Assembly (NCBI GenBank): GCA_003505715.1
Contig: DNXU01000414.1
Coordinates: forward strand, 451 to 6,243
Source of the DNA: Cyanobacteria bacterium UBA8803
GTDB taxonomy: Bacteria > Cyanobacteriota > Cyanobacteriia > Cyanobacteriales > Coleofasciculaceae
DNA length: 5,793 nucleotides
Direction: 5' to 3'
Shown: one piece after another, positions 1-4,494 of the stretch
How the letters are laid out: every line of letters starts with the position of its first letter
Numbering within the stretch: position 1 is the stretch's first letter
Made by a program: the position numbers and the translations under genes
Notes under the pieces: model-generated
What the model was told of the DNA's origin: nothing
Database searches by the model: none
What the model saw: only the letters and a program-made list of their open reading frames with translations

Positions 1-23
1 CCATCACCCATCACCCATTACCT
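1..23. repeat. Heptanucleotide tandem repeat (STRR), cut by the window edge
   Basis: The first bases read as heptamers ATCACCC (3-9), ATCACCC (10-16) and ATTACCT (17-23). The array probably continues to the left outside the window. Its last unit runs into the sdhB stop codon (TAG, complement of 22-24). Bases 1-25 match 4472-4496, at the end of cobL, at 23 of 25 positions. Short heptamer arrays of this kind are well known in intergenic DNA of cyanobacteria; no coding role is expected. Confidence 0.8.
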
Positions 24-1014
24 ATTCTTTATTTGACTTCAAGTTTTGCACCGATTCAATAAGCGATCGCACTTGGGCGGTTCCCTCTGAGGCATCAAAC
101 CCTAAGGGAAACTTACCGCGAGCGATCATTCTTAAGCCCAAAGGCCCTAAGCTGAGTAATCCTTTAATATCTCGGAAGGAGTTGGCTACTACCTGTAAGC
201 CAAATTGACGCTCATCAACCCAGCCACCTTTTTTAACTAAATTAATTAGGATCTTGCGATGGCGGATCGAACGGCTGGCTTGGTCGTCTTTGCGAGCGAG
301 AATTTCCTGTTTGATTTTACCGATTTGATCTAGAGGTGCCACCTCCATCGGGCAAACTGCATTACACATATAACATCGAGTGCAGCCCCAAACACCTTGA
401 GTACCTTTGTTGTACTCTTCTATACGACTTTCGGTGGCAGTATCGCGAGAGTCGGCGACTAGGCGCTGTGCTTTAGCAAGGGCATGAGGCCCAACAAAAT
501 CTGGATTTACTTCGCGGGCATTGCATTCTGAATAACAAGCTCCGCACATGATACAATTGCCATTCTGATCTAGACGCGATCGCTCTTCGGGAGTCTGCAA
601 AAACTCTCGTTCAGGAATCGCCCTGCTACTGGTGCTGACATAGGGATCGACTGCTTCTAAGTTATCCCAGAAGCTTCGCATATCCACTACTAAATCTTTA
701 ATGACAGGTAGATTACCGAGAGGAGCAACGGTAATTTCTGGAGTGACAGATTGAAAAGTTGGGGGCAGCTTCGCCAATTCACTGCCCACATTTTCTTTAC
801 AAGCCAGAGCGGAGCGACCGTTAATCCGCATCGCACAACTGCCGCAAATTGTGTTGCGGCAATTCTTCCGAAAAGCAAGAGAGCCATCCTGCTCCCACTT
901 AATCCGATTCAGGCAGTCCAGAATCGTGTTTCCTTCTTCCACATCCAGGGTATAAGTTTGTACCCTAGGGGGGGTATTTTGAGTTTGTCGAATTATTTTA
1001 AAAGCAACCTGCAT
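22..1014 (-). CDS. sdhB: Succinate dehydrogenase/fumarate reductase iron-sulfur subunit (SdhB), non-classical type
   Basis: This 330-residue protein is the electron-transfer subunit of succinate:quinone oxidoreductase, carrying electrons from the flavoprotein SdhA to quinone at the membrane. An N-terminal plant-type ferredoxin domain (about 1-105) holds the [2Fe-2S] ligands C52, C57, C60 and C72. A C-terminal bacterial ferredoxin domain holds C154-x2-C157-x2-C160-x3-C164 and C211-x2-C214-x2-C217-x3-C221-P. C214 stands where classical SdhB has a non-cysteine residue, so I infer a second [4Fe-4S] cluster in place of [3Fe-4S]. Length is well above classical SdhB (about 240 aa) and fits the longer cyanobacterial form. 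I chose ATG at 1014 because homologous sequence begins at MQVAFKIIRQ; an in-frame GTG at 1080 would add 22 unconvincing residues. No clear Shine-Dalgarno precedes 1014. No sdhA or membrane-anchor gene is in the window. Confidence 0.93.
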   Translation of the reverse strand: MQVAFKIIRQTQNTPPRVQTYTLDVEEGNTILDCLNRIKWEQDGSLAFRKNCRNTICGSCAMRINGRSALACKENVGSELAKLPPTFQSVTPEITVAPLGNLPVIKDLVVDMRSFWDNLEAVDPYVSTSSRAIPEREFLQTPEERSRLDQNGNCIMCGACYSECNAREVNPDFVGPHALAKAQRLVADSRDTATESRIEEYNKGTQGVWGCTRCYMCNAVCPMEVAPLDQIGKIKQEILARKDDQASRSIRHRKILINLVKKGGWVDERQFGLQVVANSFRDIKGLLSLGPLGLRMIARGKFPLGFDASEGTAQVRSLIESVQNLKSNKE

Positions 1015-1058
1015 AGTGACAAGCTTTTGAGTATCCCAACTGTTGTATGGAAAACCAA

Positions 1059-1066
1059 GCGATCGC
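1059..1066. repeat. HIP1 octameric palindrome, one of seven copies
   Basis: GCGATCGC occurs here and also at 63-70, 576-583, 3913-3920, 4328-4335, 5266-5273 and 5640-5647. Seven copies in 5.8 kb is far above the chance expectation of roughly one per 65 kb. This over-representation is a hallmark of many cyanobacterial chromosomes. Six copies are inside genes; this one is the only intergenic copy. Confidence 0.95.
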
Positions 1067-1164
1067 GAGCCGCAATTCACGCGACTCTTCTATTCCCACC
1101 CGATCTCGCACCTCCTTATCATTTTGCGTTCATTTTTCGCTTGCTGCTTACAGTCTAAGACATA

Positions 1165-1199
1165 GGGAGAGGCAACAGGGAACAGGGAGAGAGGCAGAG
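1165..1199. repeat. Degenerate purine-rich heptamer-period tract
   Basis: Five consecutive 7-base units can be laid out: GGGAGAG, GCAACAG, GGAACAG, GGAGAGA and GGCAGAG. The units are imperfect, but the phase of seven is kept and the motif GGAACAG is typical of cyanobacterial intergenic heptamer repeats. It looks like a decayed relative of the clean arrays elsewhere in the window. A further purine-rich stretch (1261-1309) has no clear period. Confidence 0.5.
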
Positions 1200-1501
1200 G
1201 AATTTTCATTTCTTTGTTGTAGGGCAGCTATGCGGGGGTGGCTGTCTTAAAAATAAATCTAGGGAAGAGGGAGAGGAGGCAAGGGGAAAAAGAGGTCAAG
1301 GCGAAAGGGTGAGTAATATTTTCACAACTTCTTTGGGCGTGAAAAGCACATCGGGTCTTATACTAGAATGTCGCGCTTTTAAAGGGTTATCCCCGTTGGT
1401 TGACCGGACTAATATCTTAAGCCATGGAAGGGTGATTCAGTCAGGGGAAAATCTGCCATCCGTCTCATGAGTGAAAATTTTAAAAAATGCTCAAAAAATA
1501 C

Positions 1502-1532
1502 TTGTCAAAGTAGAGAGATTTAACGATATATT
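1502..1532 (+). promoter_or_regulatory. Candidate sigma-70-type promoter for cyAbrB
   Basis: TTGTCA (1502-1507, 5 of 6 to the -35 consensus) is followed after 19 bp by TATATT (1527-1532, 5 of 6 to the -10 consensus), in locally AT-rich DNA. The spacer is 2 bp longer than ideal. Transcription would start near 1540, giving a leader of about 65 nt. This is a by-eye match only; the TATACT at 1359-1364 is an alternative further upstream, without a good -35. Confidence 0.35.
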
Positions 1533-1586
1533 TTTTATATAGCCAAATTTACTTGGCTGGGAACGACCTTTACCATCCTGAAATTT

Positions 1587-1592
1587 GAAGGA
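1587..1592 (+). promoter_or_regulatory. Weak ribosome binding site of cyAbrB
   Basis: GAAGGA ends 14 bases before the ATG at 1607. The purine core matches part of the anti-Shine-Dalgarno sequence, but the spacing is longer than usual. It mildly supports the chosen start; the N-terminal family match is the stronger argument. Confidence 0.4.
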
Positions 1593-1606
1593 TATCTCGT
1601 AAAATT

Positions 1607-2023
1607 ATGACAGAGACCCCACCTACTCCACTTACTGGGAAAGCATTGCTTCAAAAAGTAAAAGAGCTAGCACACTTGCCTCGGCGAGAAACAGCAAAAC
1701 GCTGTGGCTATTACACGATCACTAAAAACGACCAGACCCGCGTCAATTTAACAGATTTTTACGACGCGGTGCTTGCCGCTAAAGGAGTTCCTCTCGATCC
1801 AGAGGGAACAAAAGATGGGCGGGGTCGGGAACCGACCTATCGTGTGAGCGTCCATAAAAATGGTCAAATTGTTATTGGTGCTACCTATACTCAGGCAATG
1901 GGATTAAAGCCCGGTGATGAATTTGAAATTAAACTGGGCTACAAACACATCCACCTCAAGCAAGTGGATAGTGACGGAACCAGGACTTCTGACGATCAAG
2001 TTCTCGAAGCTGTAGGGGTATAA
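1607..2023 (+). CDS. cyabrB: cyAbrB family transcriptional regulator (AbrB-like)
   Basis: This 138-residue protein belongs to the cyanobacteria-specific AbrB-like regulators. These are abundant DNA-binding proteins that in model cyanobacteria influence carbon/nitrogen balance, hydrogenase expression and cell differentiation. The conserved N-terminal part spans about 8-60 (PLTGKALLQKVKEL, LPRRETAKRCGYY, then VNLTDFYDAVLAAKG). The AbrB-type swapped-hairpin DNA-binding domain is C-terminal, about 78-118 (YRVSVHKNGQIVIG, AMGLKPGDEFEIKLGY). This order is the reverse of Bacillus AbrB, whose DNA-binding domain is N-terminal. The single cysteine, C33 in KRCGYY, appears to correspond to the cysteine reported to be glutathionylated in Synechocystis AbrB2. 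Most cyanobacteria have two paralogues (cyAbrB1 and cyAbrB2), and I cannot assign this one by eye. The gene is divergent from sdhB and is followed by a hairpin. Confidence 0.93.
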   Translation: MTETPPTPLTGKALLQKVKELAHLPRRETAKRCGYYTITKNDQTRVNLTDFYDAVLAAKGVPLDPEGTKDGRGREPTYRVSVHKNGQIVIGATYTQAMGLKPGDEFEIKLGYKHIHLKQVDSDGTRTSDDQVLEAVGV

Positions 2024-2037
2024 TCTCCAACCAAGAT

Positions 2038-2075
2038 CGAGGATGGAGGCATCTATTTATCCATCCTTTGCCTCG
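2038..2075 (+). terminator. Hairpin after cyAbrB, possible terminator
   Basis: GGATGGA (2041-2047) pairs perfectly with TCCATCC (2060-2066) across a 12-base loop. An outer CGAGG (2038-2042) can alternatively pair with CCTCG (2071-2075), and GAGGCA (2046-2051) with TGCCTC (2069-2074), so several folds compete. Only three T follow the main stem, so it is not a classical intrinsic terminator. It lies 14 bases after the cyAbrB stop codon and could attenuate transcription into the downstream gene. Confidence 0.4.
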
Positions 2076-2113
2076 TTCCTGCTATAGCTCCTCACAATTC
2101 ACTTTCCCCGCCC

Positions 2114-2992
2114 ATGCCTATGTTTGAACGGGCAGCTAATCAGTGGTTGCTCTCACTGATGAGTGCGAATGCACTTGTAAAAGTAGCGGTTTTTTTCACC
2201 GCTTGGGCTGCTTTATGGTTACCTCTAGCAGTACCCATTGGTTTACTGCTAAAATGGCGTCCTTTCAAGCCTTTGGCAGCGGAGCAAAAACTGCCATTAC
2301 TGGCCGTACTTTACCTGATTGCCCCCCTAATTTTATGGGGGGCTACTTGGGTAGATAGGGTGTCTTTTTCCGATTATGGCTTAGCTTGGGAATTCAAGCT
2401 TTGGCAGTCTCTGGGGCTAGGATTAGTCTTGGGAATTTTGAGTTTAGCGATCGTGTTTGCTCTGGAATGGGCTATAGGCTGGGTTGAGTGGCAGGGCACA
2501 AATTGGCAGCGCCTCTTAAAGGTATGGCTACCAGTTTTAGGATTGGGTTTGTTGGTAGGGATCGCTGAGGAGTTGATTTTTCGAGGTTTTTTAGTCAATG
2601 AACTTCAGCAAGACTACTCTATAGCAGTCGCAGCAGCAATTTCTAGCGTAATTTTTGCCCTACTACACCTGATTTGGGAACAGCAAGATACCCTACCTCA
2701 ATTACCAGGACTATGGCTGATGGGGATGGTATTGGTACTAGCACGTTTAGTTGATGGCGGCAGTTTAGGTTTGCCATGGGGATTGCACGCGGGTTGGATT
2801 TGGGGCTTAACTTGCTTAGAGTCGGCTCAACTAATTTCTTATACAGGGAAAGGGCCAATTTGGATGACAGGTTGGCGAGAAAATCCCTTAGCTGGTGTGG
2901 CTGGTTTTGTTTGTTTGCTGGGAGTCGGCTTTCTACTATTGCTGATGCTAATGTTGCCTAATCTTCAGAAGATTTTAAATTTTGTGATGTAG
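2114..2992 (+). CDS. CPBP family intramembrane glutamic endopeptidase (Abi/CAAX protease-like)
   Basis: This 292-residue, strongly hydrophobic protein has about eight possible membrane segments (near 20-46, 60-80, 97-120, 136-151, 169-188, 198-212, 221-236, 260-282). The CPBP (Rce1/Abi) signature is present: E152-E153-x3-R157 in AEELIFRG, F181-x3-H185 in FALLH, and H225 in GLHAGWIW. These are the glutamate and histidines that form the active site in the family, so catalysis looks intact. The fourth position after H225 is Ile, where many members have Asn or Asp. Family roles range from prenyl-protein processing to bacteriocin self-immunity; nothing here identifies a substrate. The start is uncertain: ATG 2114 and ATG 2120 are both possible and neither has a Shine-Dalgarno, the upstream bases being pyrimidine-rich. 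The gene begins 90 bp after cyAbrB on the same strand and converges on the small gene ending at 3178. Confidence 0.9.
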   Translation: MPMFERAANQWLLSLMSANALVKVAVFFTAWAALWLPLAVPIGLLLKWRPFKPLAAEQKLPLLAVLYLIAPLILWGATWVDRVSFSDYGLAWEFKLWQSLGLGLVLGILSLAIVFALEWAIGWVEWQGTNWQRLLKVWLPVLGLGLLVGIAEELIFRGFLVNELQQDYSIAVAAAISSVIFALLHLIWEQQDTLPQLPGLWLMGMVLVLARLVDGGSLGLPWGLHAGWIWGLTCLESAQLISYTGKGPIWMTGWRENPLAGVAGFVCLLGVGFLLLLMLMLPNLQKILNFVM

Positions 2993-3000
2993 GGAGGGGA

Positions 3001-3024
3001 ATGAGAGGAAGAAAGTTTTCTCAT
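3001..3024 (+). terminator. Weak hairpin after the CPBP gene
   Basis: ATGAGA (3001-3006) pairs with TCTCAT (3019-3024). The stem can extend by two G-U pairs and one A-U pair, leaving a loop of about six bases. It lies 8 bases after the CPBP stop codon but has no T tract, so a terminator role is only suggested by position. The rest of this 185-bp spacer (to 3177) is pyrimidine-rich (about 3073-3139), with a short palindrome CTTGTTACAAG at 3139-3149 and nothing gene-like. Confidence 0.25.
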
Positions 3025-3177
3025 TATGGCCTGACGATAAGGGATCTTTCTTTCTGTACCGAGTACAAATTACTCCCCCAGCTCCCCCATTTTCTCTATC
3101 GACAATAAATCCGCTCTGCCCCTACCCCCCTCTCCCAAACTTGTTACAAGGGTGGCGATCGGCGATATAGGCAGGTG

Positions 3178-3402
3178 CTAATTTTGTTCAGACGCTGCTT
3201 TTGATTTACCTGCTACGCTCAAGGCTTCTTTGCCTCTAATAGTTTCCTTTTCTTGACGCCTCTGTTGCAAGGCATTGCCAATCAGCTTCAAGAGTATCCA
3301 CGAAACAGAGCGTTCTTCCTCCTGCGCCCACTCTTCAAGCTCTTTTTTCCACTCAGGGGAAATGTAGGTTGTGACGCCAGCTAGTGAAGTTTTACCGCCC
3401 AT
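3178..3402 (-). CDS. Small ribbon-helix-helix (CopG/Arc-like) protein
   Basis: This 74-residue protein fits the ribbon-helix-helix fold. It has a short strand (VTTYI, 10-14), helix A (about 16-30, PEWKKELEEWAQEEE), a turn R31-S32-V33-S34, and helix B (about 34-47, SWILLKLIGNAL). The pattern of a Thr-rich strand, 'S-P-E-W' helix start and 'R-S-V-S' turn is typical of CopG-like DNA-binding dimers. The last 25 or so residues are a charged Lys/Glu/Ser/Ala-rich tail, probably disordered. Such proteins are either small repressors or antitoxins. No toxin-sized partner gene is adjacent: 117 bp to one side is the divergent map and 185 bp to the other the convergent CPBP gene. Only ATG 3402 gives the complete fold, but its ribosome binding site is poor. 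It may repress itself or a distant target; this is inference. Confidence 0.7.
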   Translation of the reverse strand: MGGKTSLAGVTTYISPEWKKELEEWAQEEERSVSWILLKLIGNALQQRRQEKETIRGKEALSVAGKSKAASEQN

Positions 3403-3481
3403 TAGAAATTTTTACTCAGTGTTCGGTGTTGCTTTTCTGTATAGTAACGCTTCACCCATCATTTCGTACAGGATGCTGGGG

Positions 3482-3496
3482 TATGCTATGCTATGC
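3482..3496 (+). repeat. Three tandem copies of TATGC between the RHH gene and map
   Basis: TATGC occurs at 3482-3486, 3487-3491 and 3492-3496, followed by TA, 23 bases before the map start codon. Each junction makes a TATGCT that matches the -10 consensus TATAAT at four of six positions. No good -35 is visible at a fixed distance, though a separate TATAGT (3440-3445) lies upstream. It may be part of the map promoter or simply a slippage-prone microsatellite. Confidence 0.5.
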
Positions 3497-3519
3497 TAAG
3501 GTAGCAATTCAGAAAATCC

Positions 3520-4347
3520 ATGCACCTTCTCAGCGAACTCCTTTCCCAGTCTCCTCAAACTTCTTCTGTCAAAAAGCAGCATCGTGGCATAGAAATTAAG
3601 TCACAACGCGAAATTGCAATTATGCGTCAGGCAGGGAAGATCGTTGCCACCGTGTTGCAAGAAATTTCAGAGTTAGTCCAACCAGGAATGACAACCGCTT
3701 TCTTAGATACTTATGCTGAGAGGCGCATCCACGAGATGGGGGCAATTCCCAGCCTCAAGGGGTATCGAGGTTTTCCTGGAACCCTCTGTACCAGCATTAA
3801 TAACGAGGCTGTACATGGCATTCCCAGTCAAGAGCGAGTCATTCAGTCTGGTGATGTTCTGAAAGTTGATACCTGCGCTTGCTACCAAGGCTTTCACGGT
3901 GACTCTTGCATTGCGATCGCCGTTGGTGAGGTTTCTCCAGAAGCTGCCAAATTAATTCGCGTCACGGAGGAAGCGCTTTACCTCGGTATCAAGCAAGTCA
4001 AAGCTGGAAATTATCTAATGGATATTGCAGGTGCCGTCCAAGATTTTGTAGAAGCAAATGGCTTTAGCATCATAGAAGATTTCACAGGTCACGGTGTAGG
4101 ACGGAACATCCACGAAGAACCTAGCGTTTTCTTTTTCCGCACCCGTCAGATACCCAATGTGAAACTGCGATCCGGAATGACCATTACGATCGAACCAATT
4201 GTCAGTGCAGGTTCCAAGCAGGTGCAATTATTAGCCGACGGCTGGACTGTTGTAACTGCCGATAATTCCCTAGCAGCTCAGTTGGAGCATACAGTACTTG
4301 TGACCCCAGACGACTGTGAAATTTTGAGCGATCGCACGAATTGGTAA
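3520..4347 (+). CDS. map: Methionine aminopeptidase, type I
   Basis: This cytosolic metalloenzyme removes the initiator methionine from nascent proteins. The 275-residue sequence has the full pita-bread fold and all five metal ligands: D117 (KVDTC), D128 (HGDSC), H191 (GHGVGR), E225 (TIEPIV) and E256 (QLEHTV). The catalytic histidines H99 (AVHGIP) and H198 (NIHEEP) are also present. The core domain starts at about residue 24 ([17 protein letters not shown]). Residues 1-22 form a short extension without the zinc-finger motifs of eukaryotic MAP1. The loop after HEEP ([11 protein letters not shown]) differs from the E. coli type and suggests one of the several paralogues cyanobacteria usually have. 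ATG 3520 is the plausible start; only a weak AAGG lies 18 bases upstream. The last codons and the TAA stop fall inside a heptamer array (4340-4388). The gene converges on cobL and reads away from the RHH gene. Confidence 0.95.
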   Translation: MHLLSELLSQSPQTSSVKKQHRGIEIKSQREIAIMRQAGKIVATVLQEISELVQPGMTTAFLDTYAERRIHEMGAIPSLKGYRGFPGTLCTSINNEAVHGIPSQERVIQSGDVLKVDTCACYQGFHGDSCIAIAVGEVSPEAAKLIRVTEEALYLGIKQVKAGNYLMDIAGAVQDFVEANGFSIIEDFTGHGVGRNIHEEPSVFFFRTRQIPNVKLRSGMTITIEPIVSAGSKQVQLLADGWTVVTADNSLAAQLEHTVLVTPDDCEILSDRTNW

Positions 4348-4388
4348 TTGGTAATGGGTGATGGGTGATGGGTGATGGGTGATGGGTG
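4340..4388 (+). repeat. Heptamer array, left arm (ATTGGTA x2, ATGGGTG x5)
   Basis: Two ATTGGTA units (4340-4346, 4347-4353) are followed in phase by five perfect ATGGGTG units (4354-4388). The array begins inside the last codons of map and contains its TAA stop (4345-4347). GGG runs recur every seven bases (4356, 4363, 4370, 4377, 4384) with four-base loops, which fits the simple pattern for G-quadruplex formation on the map coding strand. Confidence 0.95.
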
Positions 4389-4403
4389 AGAAATTGCCAA
4401 CTA

Positions 4404-4494
4404 ATTACCAATTGCCAATTACCAATTACCAATCACCAATTACCAATTACCAATCACCAATTACCAATCACCAATCACCCATCACCCATCACCT
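4404..4494 (-). repeat. Heptamer array, right arm (ATTACCA/ATCACCA/ATCACCC, 13 units)
   Basis: Thirteen in-phase heptamers read ATTACCA (five times), ATTGCCA, ATCACCA (four times counting interleaved copies at 4432, 4453, 4467 and the unit ending in the ATCACCC block), then ATCACCC, ATCACCC and ATCACCT (4488-4494). More exactly: ATCACCA at 4432, 4453 and 4467; ATTACCA at 4404, 4418, 4425, 4439, 4446 and 4460; ATTGCCA at 4411; ATCACCC at 4474 and 4481. This arm is the reverse complement type of the left arm: 4475-4493 is a perfect inverted copy of 4371-4389 (19 bp). The cobL stop codon (complement of 4482-4484) lies inside it. A lone ATTGCCA at 4393-4399 and a 4-base phase break separate the arms. 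The inverted pair may act as a two-way terminator between the convergent genes. Confidence 0.95.

Larger units (their letters stand above)
1015..1606. other. 592-bp divergent intergenic region between sdhB and cyAbrB
   Basis: This spacer must hold the promoters of both flanking genes. From left to right it contains a HIP1 octamer (1059-1066), a CCTCCTT that reads AAGGAGG on the sdhB strand (1111-1117), and a degenerate purine-rich period-7 tract (1165-1199). A weak hairpin pairs AGGGCAGC 1221-1228 with GCTGTCTT 1241-1248, including two G-U pairs. A second purine-rich stretch lies at 1261-1309, an isolated TATACT (-10-like) at 1359-1364, and an AT-rich promoter-like region from about 1475 to 1545. 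I see no convincing protein gene or tRNA. The leader upstream of the regulator is long enough for control elements or a small RNA, but none can be identified by eye. Confidence 0.7.

Noticed and set aside
1015..1080. Longer sdhB start at GTG 1080 (22 extra residues)
   Set aside because: The extension has no resemblance to SdhB N-termini, and the family sequence begins at the ATG at 1014. The AAGGAGG at 1111-1117 is too far from 1080 to support it.
751..1158. Plus-strand open frame of 135 codons antisense to sdhB
   Set aside because: It lies mostly opposite a well-supported sdhB, has no ribosome site or recognisable domain, and runs into repeat-rich intergenic DNA.
1047..1250. Plus-strand open frame of 67 codons in the spacer
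   Set aside because: It spans the purine-rich repeat and has low-complexity translation with no domain.
1467..1523. 18-codon open frame starting ATG 1467 upstream of cyAbrB
   Set aside because: No Shine-Dalgarno and AT-rich composition; it also overlaps the likely promoter.
3063..3073. NtcA-type site GTA...TAC
   Set aside because: The two halves are separated by 5 bases, not the 8 required, and the site lies downstream of convergent genes.
2114..3402. Immunity or defence island built from the CPBP protein and the RHH protein
   Set aside because: The two genes are convergent, not co-transcribed, and no bacteriocin, toxin or nuclease gene is present. CPBP proteins are common housekeeping membrane proteins in cyanobacteria.
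3384..3599. Plus-strand open frame overlapping the RHH gene start and map start
   Set aside because: Overlaps two better genes in other frames and shows no domain.
4202..4432. Minus-strand open frame of 76 codons across the heptamer array
   Set aside because: Its translation is mainly the repeat ([14 protein letters not shown]) and the antisense of map; heptamers stay open in this frame by chance.
4340..4494. CRISPR array
   Set aside because: Units are 7 bp and contiguous, with no spacers of 30-40 bp.
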